A DNA stretch of 64,000 nt, from the NCBI RefSeq assembly GCF_020447225.1, contig NZ_JAJAEO010000185.1, forward strand, positions 1 to 64,000, in the 5' to 3' direction. This document shows positions 8,264-16,481 of this stretch, in pieces. The position numbers were made by a program, and so were the translations under genes. The notes under the pieces were generated by a model. That model had not been told where the DNA came from. It searched no databases and saw only the letters and a program-made list of their open reading frames with translations. Source of the stretch: Methylophaga pinxianii. GTDB taxonomy: Bacteria > Pseudomonadota > Gammaproteobacteria > Nitrosococcales > Methylophagaceae. Within the stretch, counting starts at the first letter, position 1. Each line of letters begins with the position of its first letter.

Positions 8264-9318
8264 TGGCAGATGAACTGATTATTGCCGGGCAGAGCATTGC
8301 TCCGGGTGAAAATAAAGTAGTTGATGTGGCATTACCTGATTTGTACATGCATACCTCGTTAAGTATGCCGGTACAGGTGATGCGTGGTAGACGTGAGGGG
8401 CCGGTTTTATTTGTATCTGGTGCGGTGCATGGTGATGAAATTGTCGGCGTGGAAATTATTCGCCGCTTAGTCAGAAGTAAACGCTTAAAAGGCCTCAAAG
8501 GTACATTAATTACCATACCGGTTGTGAATGTTTATGGTTTTATTAACCAGACACGTTATTTACCCGACAGGCGGGATTTAAACCGTTGTTTCCCCGGATC
8601 TGAAGAGGGGTCATTAGCTGCACGATTAGCGAATTTGTTTATGAGTGAGGTGGTTAACAAATGCACGCACGGCGTGGATTTACACACTGCGGCTATTCAT
8701 CGCGATAATCTTCCGCAAATTCGTGCTGCACTGGATAACCCTGTGGTTGAAGAGATGGCAAGGTCATTTAATGCACCTGTCATTTTGAATTCAGGATTAA
8801 TTGAAGGTTCATTGCGCCATGCCTGTCAGCAGGTTAATGTTCCGGTTATTGTCTATGAAGCGGGTGAAGCTTTACGCTTTAATGAACTGGCGATTCGTGC
8901 TGGTGTCAGAGGCGTATTAGCCGTTATGCGTAAGCTGGGTATGTTGACCGAGTCACGTACCAAACATTTGAAGCCCGTCGAACCCTTTGTGGCACGCTCG
9001 AGTAGTTGGGTCAGAGCGCCACAAAGCGGAATTTTCAGAATGCTGGTGCCGATGGGCGCACAAGTAACAAAAGGCGACACACTTGGCATGGTTGCGGCAC
9101 CTTATGGTGATGAAAAATCCGAAACCAAAGTTGTCGCAATTTGCAGCGGCGTTATCATTGGCCGAACCAATATTCCCCTGGTTAATGAAGGTGAGGCGTT
9201 GTTTCATATTGCGCGATTTAATCGTCCGGATGAGGTCGCTGATAGCGTCGAAGCCTTCAATACCAATCTGGATCCTTCTACCGACACCAGTGCACCGGAA
9301 GAGCGACCGATTATCTAA
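8263..9318 (+). CDS. Succinylglutamate desuccinylase/aspartoacylase-family zinc hydrolase
   Basis: This 351-residue protein has the zinc-carboxypeptidase-like fold of the AstE/ASPA family: SGAVHGDEIVGVEI supplies the first zinc His and Glu, DRRDLNRCFPG the Arg/Asn substrate positions, and GVDLHTAA the third zinc ligand. A C-terminal beta-rich domain (from about residue 245, RAPQSGIF...) resembles the biotinyl-like swinging domain seen in many members. It shares one base with rimK, so it may remove or process the amino-acyl product of RimK; that role is inference. True aspartoacylase or AstE activity is less likely because no arginine succinyltransferase genes are near. Confidence 0.83.
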   Translation: MADELIIAGQSIAPGENKVVDVALPDLYMHTSLSMPVQVMRGRREGPVLFVSGAVHGDEIVGVEIIRRLVRSKRLKGLKGTLITIPVVNVYGFINQTRYLPDRRDLNRCFPGSEEGSLAARLANLFMSEVVNKCTHGVDLHTAAIHRDNLPQIRAALDNPVVEEMARSFNAPVILNSGLIEGSLRHACQQVNVPVIVYEAGEALRFNELAIRAGVRGVLAVMRKLGMLTESRTKHLKPVEPFVARSSSWVRAPQSGIFRMLVPMGAQVTKGDTLGMVAAPYGDEKSETKVVAICSGVIIGRTNIPLVNEGEALFHIARFNRPDEVADSVEAFNTNLDPSTDTSAPEERPII

Positions 9319-9427
9319 CTCGCTCTTTGCGGTCAGATAGACTTGATGCTGTCATAATATTTTTGCAATTTATCCTTAAAATAGTGACAATCCCGCGATT
9401 TAACTGAAGCCAAAGGGGGTCATACTG

Positions 9428-11377
9428 ATGACACAAACCCAAGCCAACCTTGATATCAACACACCGCCAGTTGCGACAGAAGAATGGAGTGCGCAACAGA
9501 GCAGCAAGCTTTATGGTGTGCGTGATTGGGGGGCGGATTATTTTGATATTTCCGCAGATGGCAATGCTGTCGTCAGTTTGCAGTTTGGTGAAAAGACAGT
9601 TCATGTTCCACTGATTGATATCGTGAACGGCATGAAAGAGCGTGGCTTGGATATGCCGGCTGTTTTACGCATTGAGAATCTGCTGGATTTACGCATTACC
9701 CAATTGAATGAAGCCTTTGCCCGCGCGATTGAAACGGCTGGTTATCAAAATCATTACCGCGGCGTGTTTCCTATCAAGGTCAACCAGCAATGCCATGTAA
9801 TTGAAGAAATAGCCGATTATGGTCGTCGCTATCACCATGGTCTGGAAGCCGGTAGTAAAGCCGAATTAATCATTGCGATCTCTCAGTTACGTGATCATGA
9901 CAGTTTGATTATCTGTAATGGCTATAAAGACGAAGAATTTATCGAATTGGGTTTATATGCCCGTCAAATGGGTATCAAGTGTTTCTTTGTGCTGGAAACC
10001 GCCACGGAATTAACCACTATTCTGGAGCGTAGCAAAGCGTTAGGAATTGAACCACTGATTGGTATGCGTATTCGACTCGCATCAACCGTTGAAGGACACT
10101 GGAATGGTGACAGTGGTGATCGTTCAATCTTCGGCTTGTCGACGAATGCTTTGCTGGAAGTCGTAGAGCAACTCAAAAAAGCCGATATGTTGCATTGTCT
10201 GCAGTTACTGCACAGCCATTTAGGTTCACAAATCCCCAATATCCGTAATATTCGTAGTGGTGTAATGGAAGCCTGCCGTTTCTATACCGGTCTTATCGAA
10301 GAAGGCGCACCGATGGGCTATATGGACCTGGGTGGCGGTTTAGCGGTTGACTATGAAGGTGCTCACTCGAATAGCACGCACAGTATGAACTATGGTCTGG
10401 ATGAATACTGCTACAACATTATTGAAGCTTTGCAGGAATGTCTGGATCCGTTGGATATTGCCCATCCAGTACTCATTACTGAATCAGGACGTGCATTAAT
10501 CGCTTATTCCTCGATGCTGCTCTTTAATGTACTAGAGGTACGTGACCATAAGCCTGGTGCGATACCTGACCAAGCCCCTGAAGACAGTCACGATATGTTG
10601 TTCAATCTTTATGCCGTGCTGGGCAACGTTACGGTGCAAAACCTGCAGGAATGTTACAACGATGCGATTTATTACCGTGATGAATTAAGAGAGTTATTCC
10701 ATCACGGGCAAGCGACATTACGCGAACGTGCACTGGCCGAAAATGTTTCATTAGCGATTCTGGAGAAGATCTCCGAATTATTGCCTCAGGCACGGCGTGT
10801 TTCTGCTGAGTTAGAGAGCCTGCCAGAATTATTGTCTGATATTTATTATGGCAATTTCAGTCTGTTTCAATCCTTGCCAGATATCTGGGCCATTGATCAG
10901 ATCTTTCCAATCATGCCCATCCATCGGTTAAACGAAAAACCGACACGTTCCGCTGTGATCGCTGATATGACCTGTGATTGTGACGGCAAAATCGATTCGT
11001 TCTCGTATGAAGATGGTATTAGTAAAACCTTACCTCTTCACCCGCTTAAAGAAGGCGAAGAATATTATTTAAGCGTATTCCTGGTCGGTGCTTATCAGGA
11101 AACCTTAGGTGATTTGCATAATCTGTTTGGTGATACCAACGTGGTCAGTGTGCATATCAGTGAAGATGGCAGCTTTAACTTCGTCCGCGAATTCCATGGC
11201 GACAGCATCGCAGATGTTCTCAGTTATGTGGAATACGATCCGAAAGTGATGCAGGAACAATTCCGCAAACTGGCAGAACAAGCGGTGCGAGACGGCAAAA
11301 TTTCTGTGCCCATGCGTCAACAAATGTTACGTGCCTTCAGCGACAGCATGAATGGCTATACCTTCTTTGAAAGATAA
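9428..11377 (+). CDS. speA: Biosynthetic arginine decarboxylase
   Basis: SpeA converts arginine to agmatine with PLP. The 649-residue length compares with 658 in E. coli. The fold III PLP-barrel features are present: FPIKVNQQCHVIEEI with the PLP lysine, LHSHLGSQ, DLGGGLAVDY, and ITESGRA; the C-terminal half carries the MTCDCDGKID segment. A strong ribosome binding site (AAGGGGGT) precedes the ATG. It starts a polyamine gene cluster with carboxyspermidine dehydrogenase 22 bases downstream. Confidence 0.96.
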   Translation: MTQTQANLDINTPPVATEEWSAQQSSKLYGVRDWGADYFDISADGNAVVSLQFGEKTVHVPLIDIVNGMKERGLDMPAVLRIENLLDLRITQLNEAFARAIETAGYQNHYRGVFPIKVNQQCHVIEEIADYGRRYHHGLEAGSKAELIIAISQLRDHDSLIICNGYKDEEFIELGLYARQMGIKCFFVLETATELTTILERSKALGIEPLIGMRIRLASTVEGHWNGDSGDRSIFGLSTNALLEVVEQLKKADMLHCLQLLHSHLGSQIPNIRNIRSGVMEACRFYTGLIEEGAPMGYMDLGGGLAVDYEGAHSNSTHSMNYGLDEYCYNIIEALQECLDPLDIAHPVLITESGRALIAYSSMLLFNVLEVRDHKPGAIPDQAPEDSHDMLFNLYAVLGNVTVQNLQECYNDAIYYRDELRELFHHGQATLRERALAENVSLAILEKISELLPQARRVSAELESLPELLSDIYYGNFSLFQSLPDIWAIDQIFPIMPIHRLNEKPTRSAVIADMTCDCDGKIDSFSYEDGISKTLPLHPLKEGEEYYLSVFLVGAYQETLGDLHNLFGDTNVVSVHISEDGSFNFVREFHGDSIADVLSYVEYDPKVMQEQFRKLAEQAVRDGKISVPMRQQMLRAFSDSMNGYTFFER

Positions 11378-11399
11378 TCTCAGGTTTAAGGACCCAGCT

Positions 11400-12599
11400 A
11401 TGTCAAAAGTGATCATTATTGGCGCCGGTGGTGTTGGCGGCGTCGTTACTCATAAATGTGCCCAGTTACCGGAAATTTTTTCGGAAATTATTTTGGCCAG
11501 TCGTAATGAAGATAAATGCAAAGCTATCGCCGCACAGCTTGACCGTCCTATTCGCACTGCTCAAGTGGATGCGGACAATGTGCCGGAGTTGGCGGCGTTA
11601 CTGGAAAAGGAAAAACCGGATCTGGTGATTAATGTGGCATTGCCATATCAGGATTTGCATATTATGGACGCATGCCTGGCTGCTGGTGTGGATTATCTGG
11701 ATACAGCCAACTACGAACCGCTGGATACCGCCAAGTTTGAATATAGCTGGCAGTGGGCTTACCGCGAAAAATTCGAAAAAGCTGGTTTAATGGCTTTGCT
11801 GGGCAGCGGGTTTGATCCAGGTGCGACAAATGTTTTTACTGCGTATCTCGCCAAACATTATTTTGATGAAATCCATGAGCTGGATATTATTGACGTTAAT
11901 GGCGGCGATCACGGTTATCCGTTTGCCACCAACTTTAATCCGGAAATTAATATCCGTGAAGTCACTGCAGAGTGCCGTCATTGGGAAGATGGCAAGTTTG
12001 TCACAACGCCAGCCATGTCGAAAAAAGCCAGTTTTACCTGTCCTGAAGGAGTCGGTAACTACAATATCTATCGTATGTACCACGAAGAGCTCGAATCACT
12101 GGTCGTAAATTTCCCGACCTTGAAACGTGCTCAATTCTGGATGAGTTTTGGTGACAGCTATTTGAAACACCTGGAAGTGCTGGGCAATGTAGGCATGACG
12201 GGAATTGATCCAATCGACTACAACGGACAACAGATTGTGCCGATTCAGTTCCTTAAAGCCTTGTTACCTGACCCTTCAACCCTTGGTCCTCGCACCAAAG
12301 GCAAAACCTGCATCGGTTGTGTCGTGAAAGGTGTTAAAGACGGTAAGCAGAAAATCGTTTATCTGTATCAGATTAAAGATCATCAGGATTGCTACGCAGA
12401 AGTACAGTCGCAGGCAATTTCCTATACTACCGGTGTACCAGCCATGATCGGCGCCAAAATGATGCTGGAAGGGAAATGGAAGAAACCGGGTGTGTGGAAT
12501 ATCGAACAGTTTGACCCAGATCCGTTTATGGAAGATATGAATAAATACGGACTGCCTTGGCAAGTGATGGAACTGGATAATTTCAATCTCGACGATTGA
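11400..12599 (+). CDS. Carboxyspermidine/carboxynorspermidine dehydrogenase (saccharopine dehydrogenase family)
   Basis: The enzyme reductively couples aspartate semialdehyde with putrescine (or diaminopropane) to give carboxyspermidine (or carboxynorspermidine) using NADPH. The 399-residue protein opens with KVIIIGAGGVGGVVTHKCAQ, a Rossmann nucleotide-binding motif, and has the Lys1-like segments GSGFDPGATNVFTAY and GGDHGYPFATNF. The start at 11400 follows AAGGA with a 7-base spacer; the longer upstream frame overlaps speA and is not needed. Neighbouring speA, nspC and speB indicate that putrescine is the likely acceptor. Confidence 0.9.
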   Translation: MSKVIIIGAGGVGGVVTHKCAQLPEIFSEIILASRNEDKCKAIAAQLDRPIRTAQVDADNVPELAALLEKEKPDLVINVALPYQDLHIMDACLAAGVDYLDTANYEPLDTAKFEYSWQWAYREKFEKAGLMALLGSGFDPGATNVFTAYLAKHYFDEIHELDIIDVNGGDHGYPFATNFNPEINIREVTAECRHWEDGKFVTTPAMSKKASFTCPEGVGNYNIYRMYHEELESLVVNFPTLKRAQFWMSFGDSYLKHLEVLGNVGMTGIDPIDYNGQQIVPIQFLKALLPDPSTLGPRTKGKTCIGCVVKGVKDGKQKIVYLYQIKDHQDCYAEVQSQAISYTTGVPAMIGAKMMLEGKWKKPGVWNIEQFDPDPFMEDMNKYGLPWQVMELDNFNLDD

Positions 12600-12616
12600 T
12601 CATTTGCCATAAAAAT

Positions 12617-12905
12617 TAACCACAGAGACACAGAGGGCACAGAGTTTTTTTATCCGCAGATTACGCAGATTTTCGCAGATTATTTTTGTCGGGTTACGCT
12701 ACGCTAACCCAACATGCGTTTTTTAAGAACATGTAGGTTGGGTTGAATTTATGAAACCCAACAAGGCACAGAACAATATTGATGGTGTTGGGTTTCGCAG
12801 GCTCAACCCAACTTACATTCCATTTAAAATTAGAAATCTGTGTCCATCTGCGTAATCTGCGGATGATTTATTTTTATCTCTGGGCTCTCTGTGTCTCTGT
12901 GGTTG
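12617..12905. repeat. Composite inverted-repeat element, copy 2 (fully nested)
   Basis: Arms A (12618-12644) and B (12651-12684) are mirrored by B' (about 12836-12866) and A' (about 12876-12904), giving A-B-interior-B'-A'. The interior holds three further palindromes: GGGTTACGCTACGCTAACCC at 12691-12710, GTTGGGTT/AAACCCAAC around 12735-12761, and GTTGGGTT/AACCCAAC at 12784-12811. The element occupies nearly the whole intergenic stretch between the dehydrogenase and decarboxylase genes and has no reading frame of its own. Confidence 0.9.
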
Positions 12906-12955
12906 ATAAGTATTAATAATATAAATTAACTATCATTTTCAGGTATTTGAAAATA

Positions 12956-14122
12956 ATGCAATTTACCGACTTTACCAAGCTGGATTTGTCTCGACTGCCT
13001 TCGCCCTGTTTTGTGGTGGACGAGGTAGCTGTAGAGCGTAATCTACGCATCCTGAATCATGTGCAAACGGCAAGTGGCGCTAAAGTACTCGCAGCTTTAA
13101 AAGCTTTTTCAATGTGGTCTTTGGCACCGTTAACAGCCAAATATCTTAGTGGCACCTGTGCCAGTGGTCTGCATGAAGCGCGGCTTGGTTTTGAGGAATA
13201 CGGTGGGGAAGTACATGTATTTGCTGCGGCCTTCAGTCAACAGGATATTGATGAACTGCTGACTTTTGCTCACCACATTGTGTTTAATTCCTGCGGCCAA
13301 TGGCTGCGGTTTCGGGACCAATGCCTGGCTGCGCAGCAGCAGCGTCCTGAACTGCATTTTGGTTTGCGTATCAATCCCGAACATTCTGAAGGTGCGGTGC
13401 CGATTTATGATCCGTGTGCACCCGGTTCACGCTTGGGAATTCCGTTATCCCAATTAGATGAAACGGCTTTGGATGGCATTTCAGGACTGCATTTTCATAC
13501 TTTATGTGAGCAGGGATTTGAACCATTACAACGTACAGTAAAAGCAATGGAAGCCAAATTTGGTCATCTGTTGCCACAAATGCAGTGGGTCAACTTTGGT
13601 GGTGGACATCATATTACGGCTGATGGATACAATATTTATGGTTTGATCCAATTAGTGCAGGATTTTAAACAACGGCATCAGGTCGAAGTGTATCTGGAGC
13701 CGGGCGAAGCGGTAGCGATTGGTACTGGTATTTTGAGTTGCGAAGTGCTGGATATCAGCTGGAATCATCTGGATCAGGCTATTCTCGATACTTCTGCTAC
13801 CTGCCATATGCCTGATACTCTGGAAATGCCGTATCGACCAGATATTACTGGTGCCGGCATGCCAAATGAAAAAACGCATACTTATCGGCTCGGCGGTTTA
13901 ACTTGTCTGGCCGGCGATGTGATTGGTGACTACAGTTTCGATAAGCCACTGGAAATTGGTCAACGCCTGGTATTTGAAGATATGAGCCATTACACCATGG
14001 TGAAAACTACGACGTTTAATGGCACCAAATTACCGTCACTGGCTATCTGGAATTCCGAAACCGATGCGTTACGTGTGGTCAAAAACTTTGGCTACAGCGA
14101 TTTTAAAGAGCGATTGTCATGA
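12956..14122 (+). CDS. nspC: Carboxynorspermidine/carboxyspermidine decarboxylase
   Basis: NspC removes CO2 from carboxyspermidine to make spermidine. The 388-residue protein is a fold III PLP decarboxylase: Lys49 in VLAALKAFSMW is the expected Schiff-base lysine, HFHTLCEQ and NFGGGHHIT shape the PLP site, EPGEAV and GLTCLAGDVIGDYSF (Cys and Asp from the partner subunit) complete it. The ATG at 12956 is used; a TTG three codons upstream is the only alternative near the weak AGG. Although a 350-base repeat separates it from the dehydrogenase, the genes point the same way. The stop overlaps speB by four bases. Confidence 0.93.
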   Translation: MQFTDFTKLDLSRLPSPCFVVDEVAVERNLRILNHVQTASGAKVLAALKAFSMWSLAPLTAKYLSGTCASGLHEARLGFEEYGGEVHVFAAAFSQQDIDELLTFAHHIVFNSCGQWLRFRDQCLAAQQQRPELHFGLRINPEHSEGAVPIYDPCAPGSRLGIPLSQLDETALDGISGLHFHTLCEQGFEPLQRTVKAMEAKFGHLLPQMQWVNFGGGHHITADGYNIYGLIQLVQDFKQRHQVEVYLEPGEAVAIGTGILSCEVLDISWNHLDQAILDTSATCHMPDTLEMPYRPDITGAGMPNEKTHTYRLGGLTCLAGDVIGDYSFDKPLEIGQRLVFEDMSHYTMVKTTTFNGTKLPSLAIWNSETDALRVVKNFGYSDFKERLS

Positions 14123-15003
14123 ATACTGAATTAAACGAAGAATTTCCGATTTTTCTGGGATCTGAGATTGATCAGGCGGATCCTAAAGAAGCGATGTTTC
14201 ATGTTTTGCCTGTGCCATACGAAAAAACGGTTTCCTATGGTGGCGGCACAGCAAAAGGACCATCGACTATCTTGAATGCTTCATGGCAGCTGGAAAAATG
14301 GGATGGCAAAAGTAATCCCTGTGATTTGGGCATCTATACTTGCCCGCCAGTCGATTGTAGTGTCAGCTCTCAGCAAGTCATTGAGAATATTGCTAATGCG
14401 ACTGCGGAAATCATCCGTAATGGCGGTATCCCCGTAGTATTGGGCGGTGAGCATACGGTGACGTATGGGGTAATTAAAGGGTTGAAGGATGCGGGTATTG
14501 ATGATTTCGGTATTGTGCAGATTGATGCGCATGCCGACCTGCGTCATGCCTATGAAGGCGATATTTTGAGCCATGCCTCGGTAATGAAACGCGCTGTGGA
14601 TATGGGTATTCCGTTATTTCAGCTGGGTATCAGGGCGTTTTGCGAAGAAGAAATGCAGGTACGCAAAGAGTTTGGCGTGTATTACCAGGATGCCGATGAG
14701 CTGGTACCCAACAATATCAACAGCATTAATTTACCCGATAATTTTCCACAAAAAGTATTTTTTACCGTGGATATTGATGGCATGGATCCCAGTGTATTTC
14801 CATCAACAGGCACACCAGTGCCGGGTGGTCTGAGTTGGTATCAAACATTAAATCTGTTTGAATCGGTGGCCAAACAACGTGAAATTATCGGTTTTGATGT
14901 CATGGAGTTTGCGCCGATTGAAGGCTTTCATGCCTATGACTTCGCGGCGTCGATGCTGACCTACAAGTTGATGGGGATTACTGCTCGTAGTCGTCAAAGC
15001 TGA
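14119..15003 (+). CDS. speB: Agmatinase
   Basis: The 294-residue ureohydrolase splits agmatine to putrescine and urea using two Mn ions. The metal ligands stand out: GGEHTVTYG, DAHADLRHAYEGDILSHASV (DAHAD plus His) and DIDGMDPSVFPSTGTPVPGG. Coupling to nspC (ATGA) and the presence of speA identify agmatine, rather than arginine or guanidinobutyrate, as the probable substrate. Together the four genes give a full path arginine-agmatine-putrescine-carboxyspermidine-spermidine that does not use S-adenosylmethionine decarboxylase. Confidence 0.94.
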   Translation: MNTELNEEFPIFLGSEIDQADPKEAMFHVLPVPYEKTVSYGGGTAKGPSTILNASWQLEKWDGKSNPCDLGIYTCPPVDCSVSSQQVIENIANATAEIIRNGGIPVVLGGEHTVTYGVIKGLKDAGIDDFGIVQIDAHADLRHAYEGDILSHASVMKRAVDMGIPLFQLGIRAFCEEEMQVRKEFGVYYQDADELVPNNINSINLPDNFPQKVFFTVDIDGMDPSVFPSTGTPVPGGLSWYQTLNLFESVAKQREIIGFDVMEFAPIEGFHAYDFAASMLTYKLMGITARSRQS

Positions 15004-15012
15004 TTTTTGCAA

Positions 15013-15186
15013 GTAACCCCAGAGACACAGAGGGCACAGAGTTAACAGAAAATCGATCCGCACTGGACTATTTAAAAAATGTAGGTCGGGTTAGCGCAGC
15101 GTAACCCGACAAAATAATCTGCGAAAATCTGCGTAATCTGCGGATAACTTTAAAATCTCCGTTCCCTCTGTATCTCTGTGGTTAAT
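15013..15186. repeat. Composite inverted-repeat element, copy 3 (short)
   Basis: Arm A (15014-15041) and its complement A' (about 15157-15186) enclose a decayed B, a clear B' (15117-15147) and one perfect interior palindrome, GTCGGGTTA/TAACCCGAC at 15085-15110. It is the shortest copy and seems to have lost part of its left half. It lies between speB and the next gene with no other content in the gap. Confidence 0.87.
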
Positions 15187-15260
15187 TAGTAGTTTTTGCT
15201 TTTCTTTGAAGCGTTTACACGTTAAAATTCGCGGTTTTTTTACTTTCTGGGGTCTGCGAC

Positions 15261-15668
15261 ATGAGCCAAGCTACAATCACCTTGCTGCAAAACTACTACG
15301 ATGCGTTCAACCGTCAGGATATGGATGCGTTTTTGAATATGCTGACTGATGATGTTATTCATGACGTAAACCAGGCTGGACGTGAAATCGGTAAAGAAAA
15401 GTTCTCTGCATTCATGGATCGTATGAATGCACATTACAAAGAACAAATCGTTGATATTTCGATCATGACCAATGAAGCTGGTGACCGCGCAGCCGTGGAA
15501 TTCACAGTATTGGGTGAATACCTGAGCACCGATGAAGGTCTGCCAGAAGCAAATGGTCAGAAATATAATCTGCCAGCAGGCGCGTTTTTTGTGATTCGCG
15601 ATGGCAAAGTTGCCCGCATCACCAATTACTACAACCTGGAAGACTGGGTTAAACAAGTTGTTGGTTAA
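15261..15668 (+). CDS. NTF2-like (SnoaL/ketosteroid isomerase fold) protein
   Basis: A 135-residue single-domain protein of the NTF2-like superfamily: the helical start TLLQNYYDAFNRQDMDAFLNMLTDDVIHDVNQ and the final strand GKVARITNYYNLEDWVKQV are typical. Members bind small molecules or catalyse isomerisation; the substrate is not predictable. It is preceded by a GGGG ribosome binding site and followed by a strong terminator, so it is probably transcribed alone. Confidence 0.8.
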   Translation: MSQATITLLQNYYDAFNRQDMDAFLNMLTDDVIHDVNQAGREIGKEKFSAFMDRMNAHYKEQIVDISIMTNEAGDRAAVEFTVLGEYLSTDEGLPEANGQKYNLPAGAFFVIRDGKVARITNYYNLEDWVKQVVG

Positions 15669-15681
15669 GCAGTAAAACAAT

Positions 15682-15720
15682 CAGCCAGGCCGGAATGCTT
15701 TTTTCCAGCCTGGCTTTTTT
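15682..15720 (+). terminator. Rho-independent terminator after the NTF2-like gene
   Basis: AGCCAGGC...GCCTGGCT extended by GGAA/TTCC with one mismatch, followed by T6. Confidence 0.85.
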
Positions 15721-15753
15721 ATACGTCTTTCCACTGCACGGATTAAGATTACT

Positions 15754-16341
15754 ATGCTGGAATTGAAACGTTTATCAGGTGAAGCCCTGAATCAATATAT
15801 CCCGGAACTCTCCAGATTACGCATTCAGGTTTTTCGTGATTTTCCCTATCTTTATGACGGGGATCCGGAATATGAAGCGCGCTATCTGCAGACGTATATC
15901 CAATCACCTGACAGTGTGATTGTTTTAGCGTTTGATGGTGACAAGGTGGTGGGTGCGTCAACAGGCATTCCGCTGAAATATGAAACTGATGAAGTCAAAG
16001 CGCCGTTTATTAAAGCGGGCATTGATGTCGATAGCGTGTTTTATTGTGGTGAGTCAGTATTATTATCGCAGTATCGGGGCCAGGGTGCTGGCGTAGCGTT
16101 TTTTGATCATCGTGAAGAGCATGCACGTGAATTAGGCGGTTATAAATACAGCTGTTTTTGCGGTGTGCAACGACCTGAAGATCATCCGCGGCGTCCGGCA
16201 GGATTCCGACCGCTGGATAACTTCTGGCGCAAACGCGGTTATGAAAAACATCCAGAACTGCAGACGACTTTCAGTTGGAAAGAACTGGATGAAGATGAGG
16301 AATCTCCGAAGCCAATGACCTTCTGGATGAAGAAACTCTGA
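15754..16341 (+). CDS. GNAT-family N-acetyltransferase
   Basis: The 195-residue protein shows the GNAT pattern: an N-terminal strand (LELKRLSGEAL), acetyl-CoA-binding loop around YRGQGAGVAFFDHREEHARELGG, and the strand YSCFCGVQRPEDHPRRP. The acceptor is unknown. A carbon-nitrogen hydrolase follows 140 bases downstream; in many Gammaproteobacteria these two are neighbours or fused, which suggests a joint reaction on the same amide or amine, though this is inference. Confidence 0.8.
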   Translation: MLELKRLSGEALNQYIPELSRLRIQVFRDFPYLYDGDPEYEARYLQTYIQSPDSVIVLAFDGDKVVGASTGIPLKYETDEVKAPFIKAGIDVDSVFYCGESVLLSQYRGQGAGVAFFDHREEHARELGGYKYSCFCGVQRPEDHPRRPAGFRPLDNFWRKRGYEKHPELQTTFSWKELDEDEESPKPMTFWMKKL

Positions 16342-16363
16342 CTACCGTTTTTTTCTAAAAACT

Positions 16364-16438
16364 TATGACCTTTTTATATAAATCTTTAAAGGCCATAAAT
16401 AAATAAACTACCCGGCATTGAAATAAGGCTTAAATGCC
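16364..16438. other. Two small inverted repeats between the GNAT and hydrolase genes
   Basis: TATGACCTTT...AAAGGCCATA (16364-16397, one mismatch) and GGCATT...AATGCC (16414-16438) lie in tandem. Neither is followed by a T-run, so they look more like operator or leader structures than a terminator. The 140-base gap holds nothing else that I can support. Confidence 0.35.
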
Positions 16439-16481
16439 CAATCTTTAATGTTCCATTAATGTTTTCCCGAGTTTGGTGTCA

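Noticed and set aside
4031-15186. CRISPR array from repeated CACAGAG motifs
   Set aside because: The repeats are few, inverted, not regularly spaced and have no cas genes.
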